Assembly (NCBI GenBank): GCA_016868455.1
Contig: VGGV01000002.1
Location: 93,400-157,399, forward strand
Length of the DNA stretch: 64,000 nt
Direction of reading: 5' to 3'
DNA from: Bacteroidota bacterium
GTDB taxonomy: Bacteria; Bacteroidota; Bacteroidia; Chitinophagales; Chitinophagaceae
Made by a program: the position numbers and the translations under genes. Shown in pieces: positions 42,635-51,767 of the stretch. The notes below the pieces were generated by a model. It was not told the DNA's origin, did no database searches, and saw only the letters and a program-made list of their open reading frames with translations. The stretch's first letter is position 1. Each line of letters starts with the position of its first letter.

Positions 42635-43336
42635 TTATCTTTTTTTCTTTCTTTTAATAAGCCCGGCGCTGATGATTTTTACATCTTCAACCGGCCGGTC
42701 TCTGCTGGTGGCAACAACAGCTATTTTGTCCACCACTTCCCGTCCCTGCACTATTTCTCCAAAAACGGTATAAGCGCCATCCAGATGGGGTATACCACCT
42801 AAGGTTTTGTAAACCTCTCTTTGTTCAGCGGTAATTTTTCTTCCACCCGGAAGGCTTTTTCCCATGTTATCCAGTTCTTCATCTGTAAATTTTTTACCCT
42901 GGGCCAGATAAAACTGGCTGCCGCTGCTGGCTTTCTGCGGATTTACACTATCACCCAATCTGGCAGCAGCAATAACTCCTTTCTTATGAAAAAGCGAAGC
43001 CCTGATCTCTGACGGCACCGTATACCCCGGCCCTCCGCTACCCAGCCTTTCGCCCGGTTTGGCAGTTTTACTGTTGGGGTCGCCGGCCTGTATCATAAAA
43101 TCTTTTATTACCCGGTGAAATAAAATACCATCATGGTATTTCATTTTCACCAGTTTTAAAAAATTATCGCGGTGCAGGGGCGTGGAATCAGCGAGACGGA
43201 TCACTATATCACCCATACTGGTTTGCAGCAGTACATCTTTCTTCCGGTCCTTCTTTTTTACAGTGGAGTCTGTTTGCGCACTGACGGTTAAAAAAACACC
43301 TGTCAGTAAAAACAACTGAAATAAAATTCTTTTCAT
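42635..43336 (-). CDS. Exported cyclophilin-type peptidyl-prolyl isomerase
   Basis: 233 aa from ATG 43336 (MKRILFQLFLLTGVFLTVSAQ signal peptide). Cyclophilin core: GDIVIRLADSTPLHRDNFLKLVKMKYHDGILFHRVIKDFMIQAGDPNS, with the catalytic Arg in FHRV, then SGSQFYLAQG and the end VFGEIVQGREVVDKI. Compared with minimal cyclophilins there is an insertion of about 40 residues (KKFTDEELDNMGKSLPGGRKITAEQREVYKTLGG), common in Bacteroidota. Assists folding of periplasmic proteins. The following minus-strand gene upstream is 1 bp away. Confidence 0.94.
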   Translation of the reverse strand: MKRILFQLFLLTGVFLTVSAQTDSTVKKKDRKKDVLLQTSMGDIVIRLADSTPLHRDNFLKLVKMKYHDGILFHRVIKDFMIQAGDPNSKTAKPGERLGSGGPGYTVPSEIRASLFHKKGVIAAARLGDSVNPQKASSGSQFYLAQGKKFTDEELDNMGKSLPGGRKITAEQREVYKTLGGIPHLDGAYTVFGEIVQGREVVDKIAVVATSRDRPVEDVKIISAGLIKRKKKR

Positions 43337-43337
43337 A

Positions 43338-43682
43338 TCAGAATTCGTTTTGATCAAAGTACAACAGTATATGGTCTTTCAGGAAATGCTCCTGTTCGGG
43401 AGGGGTCATGTCGGGCATTTGTTTCAGTTGCTTATAGTGCGGCCAGCCGTCTTCGTCCACACTCTCCAGCTCATAGTAGCCACTGGCAGAAAATAGATGA
43501 CAAACTGCAATGTGCATCAGATCCTGTTTTTGCTCCTTAGTAAATTTTTCCCGTATCTCACCAAATTCCTGTACGCCTATCAGGAACAAAATGGCCTCCA
43601 TGTCCGGTTTCTTGCCAAATCTTTCAACCAGTTTGGCTTCCAGGTTCCACCAGCGCTGCTGCAGGTCGTCACTTACAAACAT
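43338..43682 (-). CDS. Conserved protein of unknown function (114 aa)
   Basis: No signal peptide or membrane segment. The sequence is acidic and helical (DDLQQRWWNLEAKLVERFGKKPDMEAILFLIGVQEFGEIREKFTKEQKQDLMHIAVCHLF). I know similar uncharacterised Bacteroidota proteins but no function. It lies 1 bp upstream of the cyclophilin gene, so both are probably one transcript. A TATCTTTG box 5 bp before its ATG suggests a leaderless mRNA. Confidence 0.72.
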   Translation of the reverse strand: MFVSDDLQQRWWNLEAKLVERFGKKPDMEAILFLIGVQEFGEIREKFTKEQKQDLMHIAVCHLFSASGYYELESVDEDGWPHYKQLKQMPDMTPPEQEHFLKDHILLYFDQNEF

Positions 43683-43687
43683 GCGGG

Positions 43688-43695
43688 CAAAGATA
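43688..43695 (-). promoter_or_regulatory. Minus-strand -7 box TATCTTTG
   Basis: Fits TAnnTTTG and ends 5 bp before the ATG of the 114-aa gene; back to back with the serS box 28 bp away. Confidence 0.4.
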
Positions 43696-43723
43696 AGGCG
43701 GGCTAGCCTACTGGCTTCTCCAT

Positions 43724-43731
43724 TATCTTTG
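43724..43731 (+). promoter_or_regulatory. -7 box TATCTTTG of serS
   Basis: Fits TAnnTTTG, 16 bp before the serS ATG. Confidence 0.5.
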
Positions 43732-43747
43732 CGGCAAACAGGAAAAA

Positions 43748-45019
43748 ATGCTGCAGCTTCAGGTATTAAGACAGGACCCGCAGGCGGTAAAACAAAAGCT
43801 GGCCATAAAACATTTTACAGATGTACAACTGGTAGAGGAAATCATTGCGCTGGATGATGAAAGAAAAAAACTGCAGCTTGAATCGGATAATACCCTGGCA
43901 CAAATCAATGCCGCATCAAAAGAAATTGGCCAACTGATGAGTAAGGGAGAGAAAGAGGAAGCCGGCAGAAAAAAACGGGAAGTGGCATCTTTTAAAGCAT
44001 TATTGCAGCCGATTGCCGGCAAACTGGCTGAAACGGAGATAGAGTTAAACAATAAACTTGTTTTACTTCCTAATCTTCCTTCTGAAAAAGTACCGCCCGG
44101 CAAAACACCGGCTGACAATGTAGTTGTAAGAGAAGGAGGCAAAAAGCCTGAACTGCTGTCAGAAGCTGTTCCTCATTGGGAACTCATAAAGAAATACGAC
44201 ATTGTAGATTTTGAAACAGGCGCCAAAATCACCGGCAGTGGTTTCCCGCTGTATAAAGGAAAAGGTGCAAAACTTCAGCGGGCATTGATGCAGTATTTTC
44301 TTGATTATAACACGGCTGCAGGCTACACGGAATATCTTCCGCCATTGATGGTGAATGAAGCTACAGCCTATGGCACAGGCCAGTTGCCCGACAAGGAAGG
44401 ACAGATGTATTACATGCCGGCGGATAACTTCTACATGATACCTACAGCTGAAGTTCCTGTTACGAATATTTACCGGGATGAGATTTTAAAAGAAACAGAC
44501 CTCCCGGTTAAAATGACAGCTTTCTCCCCCTGCTTCAGAAGAGAAGCCGGCAGCTTTGGCGCCGATGTACGGGGACTGAACCGTGTACACCAGTTTGATA
44601 AAGTGGAGATCGTTCAGCTGGTACATCCGGATAAAAGTTATGAGGTGCTGGAGGAAATGGTAAACCATGTTGAAAAATTGCTGAATACCCTTGAGCTGCC
44701 TTACCGTATTGTAAAGCTCTGCGGCGGGGATATGAGCTTTGCCTCTGCTCTTACTTATGACTTTGAAGTGTTCAGTGCAGCCCAGCAAAAATGGCTGGAG
44801 GTGAGTTCGGTTTCTGATTTTGAAACTTTTCAGACCAACCGCATGAAAATCCGGTTCAAGGATGCGGATGGAAAATCAAAACTGCTTCATTCACTCAATG
44901 GCAGCTCGCTGGCCCTGCCCAGGATAGTAGCCTGTTTGCTGGAGAATAACCAATCAGCTGCCGGGATAAACTTACCTGCAGTATTGCATACTTATTTTGG
45001 AGACAAGATCATCAATTAG
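43748..45019 (+). CDS. serS: Seryl-tRNA synthetase
   Basis: 423 aa. N-terminal tRNA-binding coiled coil (about 1-105), class II core with motif 2 (FSPCFRREAGSFGADVRGLNRVHQFDKVEIV) and motif 3 (LNGSSLALPRIVACLLENNQ). Charges tRNA-Ser and tRNA-Sec with serine. Full length and normal. Divergent from the 114-aa gene and followed 38 bp later by a small cytochrome gene. Confidence 0.98.
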   Translation: MLQLQVLRQDPQAVKQKLAIKHFTDVQLVEEIIALDDERKKLQLESDNTLAQINAASKEIGQLMSKGEKEEAGRKKREVASFKALLQPIAGKLAETEIELNNKLVLLPNLPSEKVPPGKTPADNVVVREGGKKPELLSEAVPHWELIKKYDIVDFETGAKITGSGFPLYKGKGAKLQRALMQYFLDYNTAAGYTEYLPPLMVNEATAYGTGQLPDKEGQMYYMPADNFYMIPTAEVPVTNIYRDEILKETDLPVKMTAFSPCFRREAGSFGADVRGLNRVHQFDKVEIVQLVHPDKSYEVLEEMVNHVEKLLNTLELPYRIVKLCGGDMSFASALTYDFEVFSAAQQKWLEVSSVSDFETFQTNRMKIRFKDADGKSKLLHSLNGSSLALPRIVACLLENNQSAAGINLPAVLHTYFGDKIIN

Positions 45020-45057
45020 GCCGCTAAACTTTCCCTGTTGTATTATATCTGACGGGT

Positions 45058-45375
45058 ATGAAAAAAATCATGCTGATAATGCTCCTGGCATCCTGCCATA
45101 AAAAAGCGGTACCTGTAATTACGGAAAGGAAAGCCGGAGCTCCCAAAAAGTTTGAAAGCATTTATCCACCCAAAGAAACTGTACTGCCCGATACAGCAGC
45201 AGGAAAACAACTTTTTACTGACCGCTGCGGCCGCTGCCACGGCCTGCCGGAAACAAACCAGTTTACTGCTGAAAAATGGGATAATATTTTACCGGTAATG
45301 ATTCCCCGTGCCCGGATGAATAATGAAGAGGCCCTGCATGTAAGGGCTTATGTTTTAGCAAACACTAAGAATTAA
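45058..45375 (+). CDS. Small c-type cytochrome lipoprotein
   Basis: 105 aa. Short lipoprotein signal with LLASC at residues 9-13; single haem motif CGRCH (57-61) in the context GKQLFTDRCGRCHGLPE, with a Met late in the chain (IPRARMNNEEA) as a possible axial ligand. Probably an electron carrier tethered in the periplasm. Its 3' end overlaps by 11 bp the convergent AlkB-type gene. Confidence 0.88.
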   Translation: MKKIMLIMLLASCHKKAVPVITERKAGAPKKFESIYPPKETVLPDTAAGKQLFTDRCGRCHGLPETNQFTAEKWDNILPVMIPRARMNNEEALHVRAYVLANTKN

Positions 45376-46423
45376 CTGCTGCAGCCTGCATTTTTTTGAT
45401 CCTCCTGTTCATTACATAAAACCATGCAGGAGGTACCAGTGATAGCAGCATCATACCCGGATAACCCGTAGGCATTTGCGGCGCATCATCATGATGGCGC
45501 AGTACCTGGTATTTACGGCTCGCCAAATAATGGTGATCTGAGTGGCGGCTTAACTCAAACAAAAAGATCCTACCCAGCACATGATCGCTGTTCCAGCTAT
45601 GAGCAGGAATGGCTCTTTCATATTTCCCGTCACCCGTTGATTTCCTTACCAGCCCGTAATGTTCTATATAGTTTACCGTTTCAAGCAGCAAAAAACCCAT
45701 CGTGGCAGCGGCAAAAAAATATAACAGCACGGGTGCCCCAAAAAAGAAATAGATCAAGATTACCAATGCTGCCTGAATAAATGTGAACTGCACCATTTCA
45801 TTGTATAAGGAAAATACCGGCCGTTTTCTTTTTCTTGTTTCATCATTGGCAATATGCCAGGCGCTGATATAGCTGAAAATAACAGTGCGGAAATAAAAAA
45901 GGTAAACCGGTTCATTATACCTGGCGCTGCTGGGGTCTTCCGGAGTGGCTACTCTTTTGTGGTGGCCTTTATTGTGCTCAGTAAAAAAATGCATGTACAG
46001 AGAAGTAAGTAACAGTGCTTTGGCCATGGACTGTTCCCATTTGTTTACCCGGTGGCCCAGTTCATGCCCCACATTGATGCCGAAAGTGCCGCAAAGCAGC
46101 CCCATTACAGCAATACGTCCTGCTTGATCCTGCCAGGCAAGTAAATCATTTTTCATCCCGTCTAAGAACTCGTACAGGGCAATGAATTGAAGTGCAACGA
46201 TCAGGTATAAAAGAACGTCATATGTTTTGTTATTTTTGGCCAGTTCTTCTTCAGCAACATTCATATTGGCCGGGTCGGGCTTCATAAGCAGTTCCAGCAG
46301 GGGGATAACAATCCAGGCAATAATCATCGGTATCCAAACCACCCAACCTGTGCTGTTAAATGAGCGAATAGCGCTGATAAAAAAGATAAAAGGAATGATA
46401 TACTTTAAAGCCCTTACCTGCAT
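45365..46423 (-). CDS. alkB: AlkB-type membrane di-iron monooxygenase
   Basis: 352 aa from ATG 46423. Membrane helices alternate with the three His boxes: GHELGH (H120, H124), EHNKGHH (H150, H154, H155) and RHSDHH, plus the alkane-hydroxylase signature NYIEHYGL. This set separates AlkB alkane 1-monooxygenases from general fatty acid desaturases. The reaction is terminal hydroxylation of medium-chain alkanes or related fatty chains using O2 and reduced rubredoxin. No rubredoxin or reductase gene is adjacent; the nearest redox gene is the convergent small cytochrome. Confidence 0.88.
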   Translation of the reverse strand: MQVRALKYIIPFIFFISAIRSFNSTGWVVWIPMIIAWIVIPLLELLMKPDPANMNVAEEELAKNNKTYDVLLYLIVALQFIALYEFLDGMKNDLLAWQDQAGRIAVMGLLCGTFGINVGHELGHRVNKWEQSMAKALLLTSLYMHFFTEHNKGHHKRVATPEDPSSARYNEPVYLFYFRTVIFSYISAWHIANDETRKRKRPVFSLYNEMVQFTFIQAALVILIYFFFGAPVLLYFFAAATMGFLLLETVNYIEHYGLVRKSTGDGKYERAIPAHSWNSDHVLGRIFLFELSRHSDHHYLASRKYQVLRHHDDAPQMPTGYPGMMLLSLVPPAWFYVMNRRIKKMQAAAVNS

Positions 46424-46544
46424 AAAAACAATAATCAAAAATAGAAAATATTGAAGGCTTTTTTAACGTTTTACGTCAATAGGATGGCCGGTTTTTTAAA
46501 CGAATAACAGACTTTTCAGTCTTAAAACCCTAAAAGTTAGCCTC

Positions 46545-48035
46545 ATGTCTCTTAGCAATCAGTTGAAAAACCAGCACCTGATGTGGCGTGCCGGTTTTGG
46601 TCCCGCTGTTGAACAACTCCCTGATCTGACCGAATACACCCCGAAACAATTTTATAAAGCGCTGGTAAAAGCATCTGATAAAAAGCCGGATTATATTGAT
46701 GTGGCTGATGATTACCTGAAGGGCCTGGTGATGGGCATTGAAGAAGCGGGCCGCCAGCAAAAAAAGGAACTGCCGCAGGAAGACCGGAAAAAAATACAAC
46801 AGAAGAACCGGGAAGGGATACGCAACCTGAACATGTACTGGATGCATGAAATGGTGAACAGCGCCACCCAGCTAAGGGAAAAAATGGCGTTCTTCTGGCA
46901 CGGGCATTTTGCCTGCCGTAACCTGAATGTTTTTTACCAGCAGGGTCTGCTGGATGTGATAAGAAGAAATGCCCTGGGTAATTTTGGCACCCTGCTGAAA
47001 GAAGTATCCCGCTCAGCCGCCATGCTGAACTTTTTAAACAATCAGCAAAACCGTAAAGACCATCCGAATGAAAACTTTGCCAGGGAGGTGATGGAACTCT
47101 TTACCATGGGAAGGGGAAATTACACCGAGCATGATATTAAAGAAGCGGCCAGGGCTTTTACCGGCTGGGGAGCCAACCTGAAAGGGGAGTTTATATTCAG
47201 AAGGTTTCAGCATGACTTTGGCAGCAAAACAATTTTGGGGCGAACCGGCAATTTTGACGGCGGTGAAGTTCTCGACATACTGCTGGAGCAAAAACAAACA
47301 GCTAACTATATCACCCAAAAAATCTATAAGTTTTTTGTAAATGATAAACCCGATGCAGATAAAATAAACTGGCTGGCTGACAGGGTTTACAGAAATAACT
47401 ATGAAATATCCAAACTGCTGGAAGATATATTTACCAGTGACTGGTTTTACGATGAAAGGAACATCGGGGCGTTAATCAAATCACCGGTGGAACTGCTTGT
47501 GGGCATTCAGCGAATGCTGCCGATGAAGTTGGAGAACGAAGAAGCCTTAATGCTGCTGCAGCGGATTCTGGGACAACTGCTTTTCTACCCGCCTAATGTA
47601 GCCGGATGGCCCGGGGGCAAAACCTGGATTGACAGCAGCAGCCTGATGATGCGGCTGCGTATACCCATGATGATTAATGATGCTGATGAAATGAATGTGC
47701 GACCCAAGGACGATGATGACGCCATGATGGGAAGAACCGATGACGGCATGATGAATGAAAGCAAAAAGCAGGGCAGCAAGCAAAATGCAAAAGAATATGC
47801 CGGTATGCGGCGCCAGCAAATCAATGCGGATGTGGACTGGAAACTGTATGTAAAACATTTTGAAAGTGTACCGAGGGAAAAACTGGGGGAGGCAATCTCT
47901 AAAAACCTCTTACAGGTAAAAAGCAGGTTAAGTATGGATGTCATCAAACAGTATGCTGACCAGACAGGCAGGGAGAATTTTATAAAAACAGCCACAATGC
48001 AGATTATGAGCACACCCGAATATCAACTTTGTTAA
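46545..48035 (+). CDS. DUF1800 family protein
   Basis: 496 aa, no obvious signal peptide. Family features: HLMWRAGFGP at the start, MYWMHEMVNSATQLREKMAFFWHGHFACR, FAREVMELFTMGRGNYTEHDIKEAARAFTGW, and the late FYPPNVAGWPGGKTWIDSS. A Met/Asp-rich linker (about 385-410: DADEMNVRPKDDDDAMMGRTDDGMMNES) is unusual. DUF1800 is regularly paired with DUF1501, as here (21 bp apart), but the biochemical role is unknown. Confidence 0.9.
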   Translation: MSLSNQLKNQHLMWRAGFGPAVEQLPDLTEYTPKQFYKALVKASDKKPDYIDVADDYLKGLVMGIEEAGRQQKKELPQEDRKKIQQKNREGIRNLNMYWMHEMVNSATQLREKMAFFWHGHFACRNLNVFYQQGLLDVIRRNALGNFGTLLKEVSRSAAMLNFLNNQQNRKDHPNENFAREVMELFTMGRGNYTEHDIKEAARAFTGWGANLKGEFIFRRFQHDFGSKTILGRTGNFDGGEVLDILLEQKQTANYITQKIYKFFVNDKPDADKINWLADRVYRNNYEISKLLEDIFTSDWFYDERNIGALIKSPVELLVGIQRMLPMKLENEEALMLLQRILGQLLFYPPNVAGWPGGKTWIDSSSLMMRLRIPMMINDADEMNVRPKDDDDAMMGRTDDGMMNESKKQGSKQNAKEYAGMRRQQINADVDWKLYVKHFESVPREKLGEAISKNLLQVKSRLSMDVIKQYADQTGRENFIKTATMQIMSTPEYQLC

Positions 48036-48056
48036 CACAGCTAAAAGCTATACTAT

Positions 48057-49256
48057 ATGTATCTCAGGCGTAAAGAATTTATACAGATCGGTTCCCTGGC
48101 CACCGCCTCCATGATGGTGCCCAAATTTCTGAAAGCATTTGAAGGAGGTGTAATGGTGCCGCCGGGCAATAAAGCAGTAGTGATCCTGCAGCTCAGCGGC
48201 GGCAACGACGGATTAAATACCGTTATTCCTGTCCGCAACGATTTGTACTATAAAGCAAGGCCGAAACTGGGTATTGAAAGAGCAAAAGCATTATCACTTA
48301 CAGATGATGCAGGGCTTCATCCGGCCCTCACCGGGTTTAAAGAGATATATGATGAGGGAGGCCTCGCCATCCTGAATAATGTTGGATATCCCAACCCTGA
48401 CCGTTCGCATTTCCGCAGCATGGATATCTGGCATACCGCCAGCCAGGCTACTGAGTACTGGACTACAGGATGGGTGGGCCGCTATCTGGATGCACAATGC
48501 AATGGCTGCGATAAACCCACGCAGGCTATTGAGCTCGATGATGTGCTTAGTTTATCATTAAAGGGAGAGAACATCAAGGGCATTGCCGTAAAAGACCCGA
48601 GAAGGCTGTACGGCACGGCCAATGAAAAATTCTTCAGAGATGTAATGAAGAACCATACAGATCAAAAAGGCGAACAGCCGGTTGATTATTTATATAAAAC
48701 GATGGCGGAAACACTTTCCAGCGCTGATTATATTTTCAAACAGAGCCGGATGCACCCGACCAATGCCACTTATCCCAATACCGGTCTGGGCAACAGCCTG
48801 AAAACAATAGCTTCCCTGATTTACTCTGATATTAATACCAAAGTGTACTATGTGTCAGTAGGAAGTTTTGATACGCATATTGCGCAGGAAGGCCAGCAGC
48901 AGCGGCTGTTTACTGAATTGAATGATTCCGTAAAAGCCTTTGTAAAAGACCTGAAGGTTAACGGCCGTTTTAATGATGTGCTGCTGTTTACCTTTTCTGA
49001 ATTTGGCAGAAGGGTGGCACAGAATGCCAGCAATGGCACCGACCATGGCACAGCCAATAATATGCTCTTCATCAGCGGAGGCCTGAAGCAAAAAGGCCTG
49101 ATCAATGAAATGCCCAACCTGGCCGATCTGGATGAAGGGGACCTGAAATTCAAGATTGACTTTAAAAATGCCTATGCCACCGTGCTGAAAAAATGGCTGA
49201 ATGCTGATGATAAGGCGATACTGATGAAGCAGTATGAATATTTGAATTTTATCTAA
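48057..49256 (+). CDS. DUF1501 family protein with twin-Arg-like start
   Basis: 399 aa. The N-terminus MYLRRKEFIQIGSLATASMMVPKFLKA resembles a Tat signal (RRKEFI). Core: VILQLSGGNDGLNTVIP, then NPDRSHFRSMDIWHTA, SVGSFDTHIAQEGQQ and FSEFGRRVAQNASNGTDHGTANNMLFISGG, giving the metal-site Asp/His residues of a phosphatase/sulfatase-like fold. Partner of the DUF1800 gene upstream. Likely exported folded. Substrate unknown. Confidence 0.92.
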   Translation: MYLRRKEFIQIGSLATASMMVPKFLKAFEGGVMVPPGNKAVVILQLSGGNDGLNTVIPVRNDLYYKARPKLGIERAKALSLTDDAGLHPALTGFKEIYDEGGLAILNNVGYPNPDRSHFRSMDIWHTASQATEYWTTGWVGRYLDAQCNGCDKPTQAIELDDVLSLSLKGENIKGIAVKDPRRLYGTANEKFFRDVMKNHTDQKGEQPVDYLYKTMAETLSSADYIFKQSRMHPTNATYPNTGLGNSLKTIASLIYSDINTKVYYVSVGSFDTHIAQEGQQQRLFTELNDSVKAFVKDLKVNGRFNDVLLFTFSEFGRRVAQNASNGTDHGTANNMLFISGGLKQKGLINEMPNLADLDEGDLKFKIDFKNAYATVLKKWLNADDKAILMKQYEYLNFI

Positions 49257-49279
49257 CCGGCGCCCGGTTATATTATTTT
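49254..49279 (+). terminator. Terminator overlapping the DUF1501 stop codon
   Basis: TAACCGG-CGC-CCGGTTA, 7-bp stem including the stop TAA, followed by TATTATTTT. It lies in the convergent junction with the GAF-like gene. Confidence 0.6.
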
Positions 49280-51651
49280 CCCAACAGCTGACCGGACGTT
49301 GTGTCTGAAAGCTCCACTTTGGATGCGGTTTTGGGATCTTCTTCAAACTTTACATCCACCCGCAGTGCTTTTAAACCGGATACTCCCTGCAGTTCTTCCA
49401 GGTCATATTTTTCAATGCCCTCTTTCAGGAGGCCCTGGCTTTGAAAAAACTCAATATACTCGGTGTATTCTGCCGCATCTTTTGCCTGCGAATAAACAAT
49501 GGCAATTTTGCCCGGCTGGGTAAGGCGTTCATTGGTGTCTTTTATCCTCACCTTGTCAATTCTTTTCTTTACAATCTCATAGCGGACATTATAAGTGCCG
49601 TCCACATCAAATTTTCTTTCCTCCGTACGGAAAGTAACCGATAACAGCTGGTTGTGTGATAATATCAGCTGCGTGGTGCGCAGCGGGTTGGCAAGTTCCT
49701 CTTCCAGTTTATGCGTAAGACGGGCTGCCTTGGCCAGAACAGAAAGCTGCCACATCTTCATATTATGCAGGTAAATTTCATCAAACTTCTTCCGGGGTGA
49801 AACGGACTGGCCCATATAAATATTAAACTCCAGCCCGTCGGTAACAAAACGTTCAAAATAATGCGAGTAAACTTTTTGCGCTGCCAGTTGTTCCCTGTCT
49901 ATAAATTTTGACAGTGTTTCATTAATCCGGGTGACGCTGTCTTCATAATCCTTCCGGTGACGATAGAGCATACCCAACTGGGGATCCAGCACCGAAAAAT
50001 AATGTTCAATATCATTTTTCAGCTGCGGCTCGGTGCTGTGCAGGTGGTTCCGGGTGGATACCACCTGTTCCTTCACAAAATCCTGAATGGTTATTTCCTC
50101 TTCTGACTGCAGCACATCGCCGGCTGCCCTAATAAATTTCTCAATTTTGAATTCCATTTCCTGCAGCAGCGGAAAAACAATGATCGTTTGCGCTTTTTTA
50201 ATCAGCTGAAGCGCCAAATTCAACTGCTCCACCATATCGAGCTGTATGGAATGTGACCGTTCAGTGGATGAATTACGTATATCAATAGCGGCATACAGGG
50301 GCCACACATCAGGGAAAGTGATACGTTCTATTTTGGCCTCTTTTTTTTGATGCAGATTTACAATATAGTTCAGTGCTATCTCTGTAAACTTCCATTCCAC
50401 GGCGGGCTGCACGGCAGTAAATTTTTCTTAATGACCTTATCTACCTCATAGTTGAGGTGTTCCAGGCTTTTTTCCAGACCGAGAGTAAAAAGAGGAATAG
50501 CTGCCTCAATCCGGCTGATATGTAAGGGCAGCAGTTGTCCTGCTTCAGGGGAACTTATTTCCAGTAAACCGATCAGGTTATTCCGCTGTTTCAGCGGACA
50601 GAGAATCAGGCTTCTGGCGCCCTCCCTGAAATAGTATTGAAGGCACTGTACATCATTGAGCACCTGTTCCTGCAGCGTATCAAACAGCAGGGGCCTGTTG
50701 CTGTCTCTGAAAAGCAGTTTACAGTAATCGCTTATCTCATCTTTTTCAGCAATGGATTGCAGGTGCCGGAAGAGAATACTGTTGGCGTTGTGCAGGTCTG
50801 AATAGATATAGTGATTGTTGATTTTGAAAAAAGGGGTTACACCCACACTCAATCCTTTCAGGCCGATCAGTGTCTGGATATGCGTTTCCAGTTCTGCATA
50901 CACGGAAGCATCTGAAAAGGAATTTTCATCCAGGAACTTTTCTTTCATCAGGTTGATAACTTCCTGCTGGGTCACATCATTGATACGGATAACGGTGATT
51001 CCTTCAAACACAAATTTTTCAATCGGTACCTGCTGTACCAGTTCGTCAATGGTCATAATACGGTTGGTATGCTGATCAACAATACCGGGGGGGGCAATGG
51101 CGGCATTTCACCTGCCGGGTGCACATCAATAAACCGGCCGTCCATCCGCATTTCCATATAGTGCGTTAAACCCGACTGATTATCAGGGTAGGAATAAATG
51201 AAGCGGGAGGAATCGGGGTTGTTATAGCCAAGATATTTTTTTAGAATAAGCCCATACGCAAAGTGCTTCATTTCAGTTTCCAGTTTTTGCCGGCTGTTTG
51301 CATCCGGGAACTGTATTTCACTGGTACCCGGCTTCAGCAATTCTTCTTTAAAACGGGGCGATGCATACACGGAATGAAAGGTAAAGGGAAGCGACACCCC
51401 ATACATATAATTGGCTGTAATGGGAAGGAAGACGGCAGAAAGCAATTCCTGGATTAACTCAGCAGGCGGCGTCAATACAGAAAGATCAGTGATGGTGGTC
51501 AACAGCTCGGGTCGTGTTTCCAGTTCTTTGATAACCTGCCCATACAGTTTTTGCATGCCCGGGTTTCCTTCCCGGATGTTTTTCCGCAGGGTATTTGCCA
51601 GCGGTACAAAGGAAAGATAGCTGTTCAGCGCTGTTGATCCGGTGGCACCAT
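49273..51651 (-). pseudogene. GAF-like protein gene in three frames (two homopolymer frameshifts)
   Basis: Three minus-strand frames (51556-51053, 51056-50376, 50412-49273) join into one protein of roughly 790 aa. At 51087-51094 a G8 run (C8 on the coding strand) needs one more base to lead from HPAGEMPPLPPP into GIVDQHTNRIMTIDEL; at 50422-50426 a T5 run needs one more to lead from VDKVIKK into KFTAVQPAVEW. The middle (about 50400-51000) is GAF-like (GARSLILCPLKQRNNLIGLLEISSPEAGQL). The first ATG in frame is 51556, but coherent sequence (GSTALNSYLSFVPLANTLR) continues upstream to about 51645 without an ATG; the ATG at 51651 is in another frame. Function unknown; sensor or scaffold. Confidence 0.7.
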
Positions 51652-51720
51652 GTTCTCTTTGTATGTTACAGGTTTTGAAATGGCAGATAGTTTCTGCCTG
51701 CTTACCTGTAAAGTTAAAAA

Positions 51721-51755
51721 ATAAAAGCCCCCGGAACAGGACTTTTATCAGGGGG
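51721..51755 (-). terminator. Minus-strand terminator after the DUF6089-like OMP gene
   Basis: Read on the minus strand: AAAAGTCC, loop, GGGCTTTT (8-bp stem with one T-G wobble) then ATTTTTT. It lies between the OMP gene stop (51768) and the GAF-like gene. Confidence 0.65.
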
Positions 51756-51767
51756 TATTATAAAATT

